Source: CAVQMB01 sp963713445
Lineage (GTDB): Bacteria; Pseudomonadota; Gammaproteobacteria; Competibacterales; Competibacteraceae
DNA: 64,000 nt
Direction of reading: 5' to 3'
Assembly: GCA_963713445.1 (NCBI GenBank)
Contig: CAVQMB010000031.1
Coordinates: forward strand, 191,381-255,380
The notes under the pieces are model-generated. The model was not told the DNA's origin. It saw only the letters and a list, made by a program, of their open reading frames with translations, and did no database searches. Shown in pieces: positions 1 through 9,500 of this stretch. Made by a program: the position numbers and the translations under genes. Within the stretch, counting starts at the first letter, position 1; every line of letters begins with the position of its first letter.

Positions 1-767
1 AACCCGTAATGTCTGGCGGCGACGCCGTAGACGTTGATGAAGACGAACGGCGAGCCCGCTATGTAGGCGTACAGGCCGATGTAGACACAGGTGGCAGTGA
101 TGACGTAGCCGAGATAGGCCCGCGAGGTCAGCAGTCTGCCGTAACGCCGCAACAGTTCCAGCGCATGCACTTTCTGGCGCCGCTCGGGCGGCAGGGTTTC
201 CGGCAGCACGATCAGGCACAGCACGAACGTGCCCACGCCGACAGCGGTGAGTATGCCAAACACCAGCCGCCAGCTCACCCAGGCCTGCACGTAGCCGCCG
301 ATCAGCGGTGCCAGCAGCGGCGCAAAACCCAGCGCCAGAATGATGTAGGACAACACCCGTGCGCCTTCCTCGCGGTCGTAGAGGTCCCGCACCATGGCCC
401 GCGCCAGCACTGGACCCGCGCTGGCCCCGAGCGCTTCCAGAAAACGGAACAGAATCAGCATCTCGATGCTCGGGGCCAGCGCGCACAGCAGGCTGGCCAG
501 GGCGTAAATGCTCATCCCGAGCAGCAGCAGTCCCTTGCGGCCGAGCTGATCGGATAACGGACCGTACACCAGTTGGCCCAGGCCGAAACCGATGAAAAAT
601 GCACTCAGCGTGAGCTGGACCCGCGAGGCGTCGGTATGAAATATCCGCGCCAGCGCTGGCATGGTCGGCAGATACATATCGATCGACAACGCAGCGGTGG
701 CAGTCAGCAGGGCCAGCAATCCGACCAGGGCGGGACCGCTGACGGAGCGGTCGGTACGAGGAGCCAT
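1..767 (-). CDS. Bcr/CflA family multidrug efflux MFS transporter (C-terminus off window)
   Basis: Reading the minus strand from an ATG at 767 gives an open frame that runs off the left edge (about 255 codons seen). It begins MAPRTDRSVSGPALVGLL and has alternating hydrophobic helices. The motif SIDMYLPTMPAL sits in helix 1, and the MFS loop 2-3 motif GPLSDQLGRKGLLLLG follows. LEALGASAGPVLARAMVRD in helix 4 is typical of the drug:H+ antiporter-1 Bcr/CflA branch. The family exports drugs such as bicyclomycin, or sulfonamides, across the inner membrane in exchange for protons. Only about the first eight helices lie inside the window. The substrate cannot be told from sequence. The plus-strand open frame over the same bases is an antisense shadow. 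Confidence 0.85.
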   Translation of the reverse strand, partial: MAPRTDRSVSGPALVGLLALLTATAALSIDMYLPTMPALARIFHTDASRVQLTLSAFFIGFGLGQLVYGPLSDQLGRKGLLLLGMSIYALASLLCALAPSIEMLILFRFLEALGASAGPVLARAMVRDLYDREEGARVLSYIILALGFAPLLAPLIGGYVQAWVSWRLVFGILTAVGVGTFVLCLIVLPETLPPERRQKVHALELLRRYGRLLTSRAYLGYVITATCVYIGLYAYIAGSPFVFINVYGVAARHYG

Positions 768-827
768 TGAATGTCCTGTGACAGGTTGGCAATAAGACCG
801 CTTGCGCGCCCCGGACGGTAGCGGCTG

Positions 828-1343
828 TCAGGATGCGGTGACGCGGTTGAAGCTGGCACTCAGCCGGGGTGGATGGTTGAGGGTCTGGAACACCACGCAG
901 TAACGCTCGGTGAGCTGAATCAGTTTGGTCAACTGGGCGTCGTCGGCGTCGCTGTCGAGTTCGAACTGCAGATCGATGGTCTGGTAGCCGACCGGGGTGT
1001 CCTTGTCCAGGCCCAGCGTGCCGCGAAAATCCATCATGCCCTCGACCACCACGGTGGCCTGGCGCAGTGCGATGCCCATGGCGGTGGCGACCGCATTCAG
1101 CGTGACGCCGGCGCACGCCGCCAGGGCTTGCAGCAGCATGTCCCCGGAACAGGCCTCGCTACCGTCACCGCCGGCGGCTGGGTGCAGGCCTGCCGGCACG
1201 TCACCGAGGAACGTGGGCACCCGGCAGGTAATGCCCTGGTCCAGGGTGCCGCGGATCTCGAACCGGATCCGGGCACTGGCGGGATCCCGCCGATAGCTTT
1301 CCTTGAGGGGGGTCTGGCGGGCTCGAAGTTGACTGGAATCCAT
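828..1343 (-). CDS. OsmC/Ohr family peroxiredoxin-like protein
   Basis: The 171-residue protein has the OsmC fold signature. The two conserved cysteines stand in LAACAGVTL and ERYCVVFQTL, the pair that reduces organic hydroperoxides in Ohr/OsmC proteins. The start at 1343 was chosen because AGGAGA lies 7 bases upstream; an in-frame upstream extension of 40 residues looks like noncoding translation. The branch with a long linker and SGDMLLQAL is closer to general OsmC-like proteins than to Ohr, so the substrate is uncertain. It is a soluble cytoplasmic protein, adjacent to but probably not co-transcribed with the exporter whose start lies 60 bases downstream of its stop. Confidence 0.85.
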   Translation of the reverse strand: MDSSQLRARQTPLKESYRRDPASARIRFEIRGTLDQGITCRVPTFLGDVPAGLHPAAGGDGSEACSGDMLLQALAACAGVTLNAVATAMGIALRQATVVVEGMMDFRGTLGLDKDTPVGYQTIDLQFELDSDADDAQLTKLIQLTERYCVVFQTLNHPPRLSASFNRVTAS

Positions 1344-1603
1344 CGACGTCTCCTGTGGCATGTAATCCTGCAGGTTAACGCAATGTACTTGTAGCGGCCA
1401 GTTCAAGTCTCTTCCAACATGGTATGCGTTTGCAGGAGGGCCGTATCTCCAACAAGCCCACATTGAACTGAACTTCCCCGGAGTGTCCGCTGCACCGGGG
1501 GAAGTTCAGCTGCAGTTTGGATATGCACTTACATGGGTGTCATCGGGTGATGCGATAATATGGAGGCATCATAAACTTTGGGCGTAGATAGTGACGAGGG
1601 GCT

Positions 1604-2534
1604 ATGGCAACGGTGATTTCGCTGGTGGTTCCCTGTTATAACGAGGAGGCAAACCTGCCTGAGCTATATGCCAGAGTTCGTGCCGTCATGGAAGGCATAG
1701 GTGAAAATTGGCAGTGCGTTTGTGTTAACGACGGCAGTCGTGACACGACCCTGGCTCAACTCATATCGTTGCACCAGCAGGATCCTCGCCTCGTCGTAGT
1801 TGATCTATCCCGTAATTTTGGTAAGGAGATTGCGCTGACAGCCGGTCTCCGTTTCGCCCAGGGTGACGCGGTGATCCCCCTGGATGCCGATCTGCAGGAT
1901 CCCCCCGAGCTCATACCCGAACTGATAGCGAAATGGCGTGAAGGCTACGATATCGTCAATGCAACCCGCGTTGCACGGGAGGGCGAAACGTGGCTAAAAA
2001 AACAACCGCTCACACTTTTTACCGGCTAATGAATTACCTGAGCCCGATGGCGATTCCGAGTGATGTGGGCGATTTCAGGTTAGTCTCGAGAAAGGCACTG
2101 GACGCACTCAATCAATTGCCAGAGCGTCGCCGTTTCATGAAGGGGCTCTTTGCCTGGATCGGGTTCCCTGTGGCAAGCGTACCTTACCGTCGTGAGCCGC
2201 GCTTCCGTGGCAAGACAAGCTGGAACTATTGGCGGCTCTGGAATTTTGCTATTGAAGGAATAACGTCTTTCAGCAACGTTCCCTTGCGAGTGGCATCTTA
2301 CCTCGGGCTTTTCGTTTCACTATTCGCATTTCTTTATGCAATTTGGCTTATTGTTGATACAGTTTCCTTTGGGAATCAAGTGCGAGGTTATCCGTCATTG
2401 ATGGTGACTATACTATTCCTGGGTGGCGTCCAGTTGATCGCCTTAGGGGTGATCGGTGAATACTTGGGCGTCTATATGAGGAAAGCAAATCGCGCCCCTT
2501 GTTCGTGGTCCGGCATACATGGGGTATCGAGTAG
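1604..2534 (+). pseudogene. GtrB-like polyprenol-phosphate glycosyltransferase (GT2), two frameshifts
   Basis: The N-terminal half has the GT-A signature LVVPCYNEEANLPEL, then VNDGSRDTT and the DADLQDPPE metal-binding region. The frame breaks in an A7 run near 1995 where eight A would restore it. It continues as YRLMNYLS...DVGDFRLVSRKALDALN...RFMKGLFAW with two C-terminal transmembrane helices. It breaks again near 2467 (GGCGT where GGCCGT would fit) and ends RPLFVVRHTWGIE at 2534. Family members move a sugar from a nucleotide donor to undecaprenyl phosphate for O-antigen or glycan modification. The ATG at 1604 has GAGGGG upstream. Both lesions are single-base deletions, so this may be sequencing error or real decay. 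GC is lower than in flanking housekeeping genes, suggesting transfer. Confidence 0.8.
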
Positions 2535-2590
2535 TAACAAAACAGTCTCGCTGTGAATAAATCCTAGCAACATTGAAAGCATACCAGGGC

Positions 2591-4834
2591 ATGCGTTTGT
2601 CAACCCGACTCACTAAGCATCGGTCTATAATGGCCTGCATAGTGATTATAATCTGTTGGTTTTTTGCGAGCCTGCCGTGGATCACCAAACAAAGCTATAT
2701 ACCATGGGACGCTATCGATGCGTTTTTTCCACAGGCTTATTTTGTGGTCTCGTCGCTTTTGCATGGTGAGTTGCCCTGGTGGAACCCTTACGTATTAGTG
2801 GAATCCCGGTTCTTGGTGATCCGCAAAGCCTCATTTTCACACCGATAACACTGATCGGTGTAATGTCAGGTAAATTATTCAACATTTATGTTTTCAATTT
2901 GGTGGTATTGGCCTGCCCGTTGATCGGGGCTATGGCACTCTTTCAGTACAGTAAGCGATATGCTGGTTCCTATTGTTTCCGATTCTGGGCGCACTGGTCT
3001 TCATGTTGGGCGGGGTGGCCACATCCAGGCTTGAGCATGTGCCGCAGATCATTTCATATTCGGCGTTACCCGTGCAATTGTTGGCTATCAGACGCGTTTG
3101 CGAAAGGCCATCTGCTAGCACTGTGGTGCTCCTGGTATCAGCTGTTTTAGCCGGTGTTTTGAATCCAAATCAGGTGGTGTTTTTGTCGTTCTTCATATTG
3201 CCACCTTTTTTTATTTTCCATTTTTTGGAGTCACAAGAAAAACGAAAAGTAATGATTGCGACGATTCTGGCATTTGTGGCCATTGGCTTGATGACGATGC
3301 CTCTTTTTCTTGCAATAGAGGAGGTTATGGGAATTTCCACCAGAGATCACATAGGAGTTATGGCGTCTTCGGTGTCGTCTTTCCCGGTTTTCGATTTCAT
3401 GAGTACCTTTCTGCCTGGTTTGTTCGGTGTGTCGACGCCGGCGAAAGGAATGTGGGCGCCGACAGATATTAGCCAGGATTATCTCTATATTGGCATTATC
3501 CCTGCGTGGCTGGCCGTGAGGTCGTTCACAGTAAAATCGATGCCTGCAGTTGGTCGTATCAGCCAGGTGTTACTTCTTTTGGCTGGTTTGTATGCAACAG
3601 GTGTACATACCCAGTTTTATGTGTACTTGTATCAACATGTGCCAGGTTTTTCGTTTTCCAGGCGGCCCGCTGATGCCGCATTTTATATAAATTTATTGTT
3701 GGCCCTGATTATTTCTGTGACACGATTTGATGATAAGTGCCGATCTCGGAAGCTGACTTTTTTAATAGGGACTATTTTAGCTTCTTTGGTCGTAATGGAT
3801 CTGCTATATCTTTTCGGTTACGCGAGTAAAGTGCATCAAATAAAGAGTCTTTTGGTCAGTGGTCTACAATTATCCATACGATTGGTTGTATTTCTAGGAT
3901 TCGCGTTGTTGATAGCGATGAGTTTCAAGAAGCGGAAAAAAATGGCTTTAGCATCCTTTGTCGTGATGTTTACGATGGTGGATCTATCTTTCGCAGGGAG
4001 ATTAACACGGATATTCTGTCCGCATTATAAGGATAGTGCGGTCGCGCAACTTTATCTCCATCCGGGAGACTTCCGGCAGCATACGAGCTCACCATTGTTG
4101 AGTACATTACGTTTCGCAAAATATGCATCCGGTGCGTTTAGCAGAAGTTTTGTTCGTATTGAGGCCGTCGGCGGTCCATTAGCGGCCAGTCTGCCGACGG
4201 TTTACGGTATCCATAGCATACTGAAGGCTACAATCCGATTAAGATAAAATGGTATTCGGGTATATTCGTGTGAAGGATCTGCAGGTTCAGCCCAAGACCT
4301 TTTCGAGGATCGCGTCCAGTTATGGGAGCGAATCTATAAACTGGCGGGGCTACGTTATGTAATGTTTGATGAATATATAAAAGAGCACCCTGATCGATTT
4401 GGGGAGCTGGGTGATAATTTAAAAAAAATACGATATGAACTGGCAAAGAGTAATTATGCAAAGTTACTCGGTCAGTTTGGAACTTATGAAGTCTGGCAAT
4501 TAGCGGGGGCACATCCGAAGACTGAAGTAGTTGCTAGAGCGGGGTATGTTGGAGTGCAACCTCACAAGAACGACGGAGTGGCTCAGGTTCCTGTCGTATT
4601 GTCTCGTATCGCAATACGTCGATTGTTATAGCGTGTGCAGCTGTCAAGCTGGCGACATTCGTCGTCAATGATACGTTTGCACCGGGTTGGTATGCTTGTG
4701 TAAACGGTAAAAAGACGACCGTGGCCCCCTATCGTCAGGTATTTCGTAGTATCGATATTCCGAAGGGTGCCAGTGAGGTGCATTTGATTTATCAACCAGT
4801 CCCGTTGTGGCGTGGGCCGCTGTGTGAGAGCTGA
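2591..4834 (+). pseudogene. YfhO-like multi-spanning membrane protein, fragmented by several frameshifts
   Basis: Stitching the frames together gives a protein of about 745 residues. It opens with a hydrophobic helix and SLLHGELPWWNPYV, then GIPVLGDPQSLIFTPIT, many further helices, the YfhO-type YNPIKIKWY segment near 4230, and a soluble C-terminus with NDTFAPGWYACVNGKK, the GW..-VNGK motif of YfhO/GtrC-like glycosylation proteins. Frame changes fall near 2798, 2965, 4224, 4275 and 4590. Such proteins act with GtrB-type transferases in adding sugars to surface or teichoic polymers on the outer face of the inner membrane. The gene follows the GtrB-like gene by about 57 bases, so one operon is likely. 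GC is clearly lower than the window average. Confidence 0.65.
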
Positions 4835-4929
4835 AGGGCGCATGCGTTGTTACCGGTGGTGTAACGGGATATTGGTTTGGTGTGCGTATATCACTGTAGA
4901 AGGCATAGTGGGTTAGCGGGCGGCGTTAG

Positions 4930-5652
4930 CGTTTCGAGCGAGGCAGAATACACTGAGTCTGCGATACGGTTATATTGAGTACCAAGGCAGCTCCAGCCGG
5001 CATATATAAGAAATATGGTATTAATGATCGTTCATGTTGCTTCAGCTGTGTTGCGGGCTCGACGTTTTATTCGGGCCGAAGCTTTAAGAGTCCGACTCTG
5101 ATGGCGGCGGCCAGAGGAGGCACCAGGCCGAAAAGATACGCAGCCTTAACTACTGAAGATCCGATTGATTCGATCGAGCTTCTACTCTGCGCCAACGTGT
5201 AGCACGTTCGTGTTCGAGGAAGATATCATGATCACTCCAGAGCCATTCAAGGCAGGAACGCTGACGATAAAATGTGCGCCTGTGGGCGCCTTGGTAACGT
5301 AGTCACTAAGCAGCGACATGATCGTCATCGACGTGTTCCAGCACGTCCATCAGGAGCACAAGGTCGGCATCGGTGCGGTCGATCCGGCGGCGAAACATGA
5401 CCGGCTTTCCGGCCGATGACGTTTCACGTTCAACAGGATAGTTGATGTTAGGCAGGTAGCGGATCGTGTACTGGCGTCCTGCAACAGCCCCTGGAAAAGA
5501 ATCCGGAGCCGGCTCCCACGTCGAGGATATGGCGGGGCGCACTCCGTGCAGGATACGGCGCAAGGCAGCCAGTTTGGAGTGGTAGTACGAATGTTGGCGA
5601 TGGCATCACCAAGAATATCGGTCTCTTTTACATCCACTACTAATGATTCCAT
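4930..5652 (-). pseudogene. Class I SAM-dependent methyltransferase, fragmented (surface-glycan type)
   Basis: Reading right to left, the pieces are MESLVVDVKETDILGDAIA, then LRRILHGVRP, a SAM-pocket region (VGAGSGFF after reframing), DADLVLLMDVLEHVDDD (motif II) near 5330, and VPALN..LWSDHDIFLEH with RRYTL near 5220. A C-terminal hydrophobic helix follows (VKAAYLFGLVPPLAAAIRV near 5110), and finally a tail that can be read to about 4940. At least four frame changes are needed. This architecture, a methyltransferase with a C-terminal membrane-associated segment, commonly accompanies GtrB-like transferases. It is convergent with the YfhO-like gene. The exact 3' end is uncertain. What remains between the two genes, about 4835-4930, shows nothing recognisable. 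Confidence 0.6.
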
Positions 5653-5800
5653 AGCCAGTGAGGGGCTTCGATGTCACTCGGCAAAAGGTTCGTCGAGTGA
5701 CGGTTCGTGGAGAACCTGATGGGCAATGTCGGTTTGGAGCGCGGTTGTCAGTCTCATAAGGTTCCCGGATACTGGGCCGAAACTGACCGCCGGAAATCCC

Positions 5801-6321
5801 CTAGAACAGCCGCCAGTTGCCGTTGTTGATTTCGGTGCTGTAACTGCCGCCCGGCCGCCCCAGCCGGCATAGCCGGCGGAACACGCGCAGTCGCTGAGAG
5901 CCGGCGTGGTGGATCAGTAACAAAGCCTTCGAGCACCGTGGCATTCGGTGCTCAAGAAAATGTCACCGGTGACCGAATGGGTGTCACCGGTGGGCGGTTG
6001 GCCGCGGGCCAGTAGGATGATCCGCTGCAGGTCGACCGGGCCGCCCAGATACAGGGTCGCGTTGCTGGCGGGGAAGTCTGGCAGCGCCTGCTTCAGAGTG
6101 AACCGGGTCGGGCGGTTGATGATGCCGCCGACCGAACCGCGCTGATCGTGGCTCAGCAGCAGGATGACGCTGTGCCGGAATCGCGCGTCCGGCATCGTGG
6201 GTGCGGCGACCAGTAACACGCCGGCGGCAGGGCGAACCGCGATCGGCGGAGTCGGCAGGACCGTAGCAGCGGGGTGGGGCGTAAGCAGCAAGCCAATCGA
6301 CAGCAGCAGGATGGGCGGCAT
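5801..6321 (-). pseudogene. YqgE/AlgH (UPF0301) family protein with possible signal peptide, frameshifted
   Basis: The ATG at 6321 has GGAGG six bases upstream. A hydrophobic start, MPPILLLSIGLLLTPHPA, is followed by the YqgE core GVLLVAAPTMPDARFRHSVI, GSVGGIINRP and LYLGGPVDLQRIILL. Near 5930 the frame changes, after which LIHHAGSQRLRVFR, a GYAGWG-like stretch and a terminal INNGNWRLF end at a TAG at 5801-5803. The hydrophobic N-terminus is unusual: ordinary YqgE is cytoplasmic. The function of YqgE is not established. The frameshifts may be sequencing errors. About 150 bases downstream (5653-5800) show nothing recognisable. Confidence 0.7.
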
Positions 6322-6360
6322 GGCGGCCTCCAGCAGTGGCTTCGGAGTTTGACCGTGGGT

Positions 6361-6390
6361 GTGACAGCAGTGTAAATTTTACAGCATAAT
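6361..6390 (+). promoter_or_regulatory. Candidate sigma-70 promoter for the ileS leader
   Basis: GTGACA at 6361-6366 and CATAAT at 6385-6390 are separated by 18 bases, a plausible housekeeping promoter. It sits in the AT-rich gap between the divergent yqgE-like gene and ileS. Transcription from it would produce a leader of about 180 bases before the ileS start. The -35 match is imperfect. Confidence 0.35.
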
Positions 6391-6431
6391 CAGCTTGTTC
6401 AGACTTGAGTATGCAGCCCCACGACTTTCGA

Positions 6432-6479
6432 ATGAGTGACATTATTGCGATACCCTCGCGTGGCCGTGGGGTGTCCTGA
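6432..6479 (+). CDS. Putative ileS leader peptide, 15 residues, three isoleucines
   Basis: A short frame, ATG at 6432 to TGA at 6477, encodes MSDIIAIPSRGRGVS. Three of its first seven residues are isoleucine (codons ATT, ATT, ATA). It ends 21 bases before an intrinsic-terminator-like hairpin and about 100 bases before the isoleucyl-tRNA synthetase gene. That is the arrangement expected for ribosome-mediated attenuation, as known for E. coli pheST with phenylalanine codons. The ribosome binding site is weak, so expression is uncertain. The ORF could be chance: this is an inference from position and codon content only. Confidence 0.35.
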   Translation: MSDIIAIPSRGRGVS

Positions 6480-6500
6480 TTCCGAGTAGTCGCTGAATCG

Positions 6501-6536
6501 AAACCCGGGTCACCTCACGGGCGATCCGGGTTTTTT
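6501..6536 (+). terminator. Intrinsic terminator-like hairpin in the ileS leader (possible attenuator)
   Basis: AAACCCGG (6501-6508) pairs perfectly with CCGGGTTT (6526-6533) around a 17-base loop, and the T run continues to 6536. No plus-strand gene lies upstream that would need termination, so the hairpin sits in the 5' leader of ileS. A competing helix can be drawn between 6468-6476 and 6508-6516 (one mismatch, one wobble), and a small hairpin GATTC/GAATC lies at 6478-6499. These alternatives suggest attenuation but were paired by eye. Confidence 0.6.
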
Positions 6537-6577
6537 AATGCCTTTATCCTGACATGACAGACGGTTAGACAGACATC

Positions 6578-9500
6578 ATGGCGACGTTCAAAGCGGTCAA
6601 GCCGCAGGTCGATATCCCGACGAGCGAGAAGGAGATCCTCCAATTCTGGCGCGACAAGAATATCTTCAAACGCTCGGTGGAGTCGCGCGCCGGCAATCCC
6701 AGCTACGTGTTCTACGAGGGACCGCCGACCGCCAATGGCCGTCCGGGCAGTCATCACGTGATTTCGCGCTCGTTCAAGGATATGTTTCCGCGCTTTCACG
6801 CCATGCGCGGGCGGTACGTGCTGCGCAAGGGCGGCTGGGATACCCATGGCCTGCCGGTCGAACTGGAAGTGCAGCGCCAGCTCGGTTTCAAAACCAAGCA
6901 GGAGGTGATCGACTACGGCGTCGCCGAGTTTAATCAGAAGTGCCGTGAGAGCGTTTTCACCTATATCCGGGAGTGGGAGGAGCTGACCGAGCGGATCGCC
7001 TACTGGGTGGACATGGAGAACGCTTATGTCACATATCACACTGACTATATAGAGTCGGTGTGGTGGATCCTTAAGCAGTTCTGGGACAAGGGGCTGATCT
7101 ACCGGGATTACAAGGTGGTACCGTATTCGCCGCGCTCCGGCACCCCGTACTCCAGCCACGAGGTCGCCCTGGGTTACAAGGAAGTCGACGACCCCAGCGT
7201 GTACGTACGGTTTCCGCTACGCGACGCCGGCAACACCGCGTTTCTGGTCTGGACCACCACGCCGTGGACGTTGCCGGCCAACGTGGCGCTGGCAGTCGGC
7301 GAAGACGTCGATTATGTGCTGATGGAAGGCCGCCAGCATGCCGGCGCGCCGGTGGAACGGTTGTATCTGGCTGAAGCACTGGTGGAAGCGGCGCTGAATG
7401 CTCATGTCGGCGAGGGCGGCGGTTACCGGGAGGTCAAGCGGCTTAAGGGACGCGAGCTGCTGGGACAGCATTACCAGCCGCTGTATCGCTATCTGCCGGT
7501 CGAGCAGGATTATTGCTATGTGGTGGCCGGCGATTTCGTCTCCACCGATGACGGTACCGGTATCGTGCACATGGCGCCGGCATTCGGCGCCGACGACCTG
7601 GATGCCGGCAAGAAATACAACCTGCCGGTGCTGATGACCGTCAACGATCAGGGTCGCTTCATCGATCAGGTCGAGGTTGTGGCCGGACTGGACTTCAAGG
7701 CGGCCGACCCAGTGCTGATCCGCGATCTCAAGCAGCGCGGGTTGATGTATCACGGCGGCCGTTACCGCCACAGCTATCCCCACTGCTGGCGCGACGGTGG
7801 TCCGCTGATGTACCTGGCACGCTCGACCTGGTACATCAACGCGGCGCGCTACCGTGACCAGATGGTGGCGCTGAACCGCACTATCAACTGGGTGCCCTCA
7901 CACGTCCGCGACGGGCGCTTCGGCAACTGGCTGGAAGACCTCAAGGACTGGGCGATTGGCCGGGAAAGGTTCTGGGGCACGCCGCTGCCGATCTGGGTGT
8001 GCGACAACCCGGACATCGAATACCGGGTTTGCGTGGGCTCGATCAGGGAGCTGGAGCAGCTGTCCGGTCAATCGTTGGCGACGCTTGATCCTCACCGGCC
8101 GTATGTTGACGAGGTGACCTGGGAGGTCGAGATCAACGGCAAGCGCGGCACCATGCGGCGCGTGCCGGAAGTCATCGATGTCTGGTTTGACTCCGGCGCC
8201 ATGCCTTATGCGCAATGGGGCTATCCCTATCAGAACCAGGACATGTTCCGGAACCAGTACCCGGCCGACTACATCTGCGAGGCGGTCGACCAGACCCGTG
8301 GCTGGTTCTACAGTCTGCACGCCATCTCGACCATGCTCAACGAGCAGGTGGCCTACAGGAACTGTATCTGCCTGGGCCACATCCTCGACAAGGAAGGCCG
8401 CAAGATGTCCAAGAGCCGCCCCGAGACCTTTGTCGGTCCCTGGGACGTGCTCGACAAATACGGCGCCGACGCGTTCCGCTGGTATATGTACACCTCGGGC
8501 AGCCCAGGCGAACCAAGACGGTTCTCGGTGGAACTGGTCGGCGATGTGGTGCGCAGCTTCTACCTGACGCTGTGGAACGTGTTCAGCTTCTTCACCACCT
8601 ACGCCGAACTGGACGGTTTCGACCCGACCGCCGAGGTTGTGCCGCTGGCGGCACGGGAGGAACTGGACCGCTGGATCCTGGGCGAGCTGGCGCTGCTGGT
8701 GCAGCGCGTTACCGAGTCCTATGAGAGCTACGATGCACCCAACGCCACGCGGCCGGTCGAGCAGTTTGTCGACGATCTCAGCAACTGGTATCTGCGGCGC
8801 TCGCGGCGGCGGTTCTGGAAATCGGAGAGCGATGCCAACAAGCTGGCCGCCTACCAGACCCTTTACACCTGCCTCGCCACGGTCAGCAAGTTGCTGGCGC
8901 CGGCCATGCCGTTCCTGGCCGAGCGGCTGTACCGCGAACTGGTGGCGGCTGTGGACGCCGCTGCGCCGGAAAGCGTGCATCTGGCCGACTGGCCGAGTCC
9001 GGATACCGGGGCGGTGGACACAACCCTGGTGAGCGACATGCGACTGGTCAAGAATCTGGTGCGTACCGGCCATGCCGCCCGCAATAATGCCGGTGTGCGG
9101 GTGCGCCAGCCGCTGGCGGAGGTCAGCTTCGGCCTGCCGTCGGGGCAGGATGGCTCAGTGGTGGAGCGCTATCGCGCGGTCATCGCCGAGGAGCTCAATG
9201 TCAAGGCCGTGAGCGTATTAACGCCCGGCAGCGCGGATCTGATTCAGTACACCCTGAAACCGGTCGATACCCTGGGCCGCGAACTGCGCAAGGACTTTCC
9301 GGCGGTACGCAAGGCGCTGGTTGGCGCCAGCACTGAGCAGGCGGCGGACTGGGGGCCGGCGCTGCTGGCGGGGCGCTCGATCGAGGTTGCGGCCGGTGGC
9401 AAACACTTCCAACTGAGTCCGGATCAGGTGATCGTCAGCCAGGTCGGAGCTGAGGGTTATGCCGTAGCCGAATCGGGCGGCCTGCTGGCGGCACTGCGCA

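Noticed and set aside
9..770. Plus-strand open frames of 182, 78 and 65 codons
   Set aside because: They are antisense to a clear Bcr/CflA transporter on the minus strand, and their translations look like high-GC shadow protein.
1401..1420. GTTCAAGTC, resembling a tRNA T-loop
   Set aside because: No acceptor, D or anticodon stems can be folded around it.
1990..2010. Programmed frameshift at the A7 run in the glycosyltransferase
   Set aside because: A second frameshift in the same gene and breaks in all neighbours point to error or decay rather than programmed slippage.
4975..5202. 75-codon plus-strand ORF
   Set aside because: It lies on the opposite strand of the methyltransferase C-terminus and has no family features.
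6432..6536. A T-box riboswitch for ileS
   Set aside because: No T-box sequence or specifier stem was found; a leader-peptide attenuator fits better.
8178..9032. Several long ORFs inside ileS in other frames
   Set aside because: They are shadows of the ileS frame, with compositions typical of out-of-frame GC-rich sequence.
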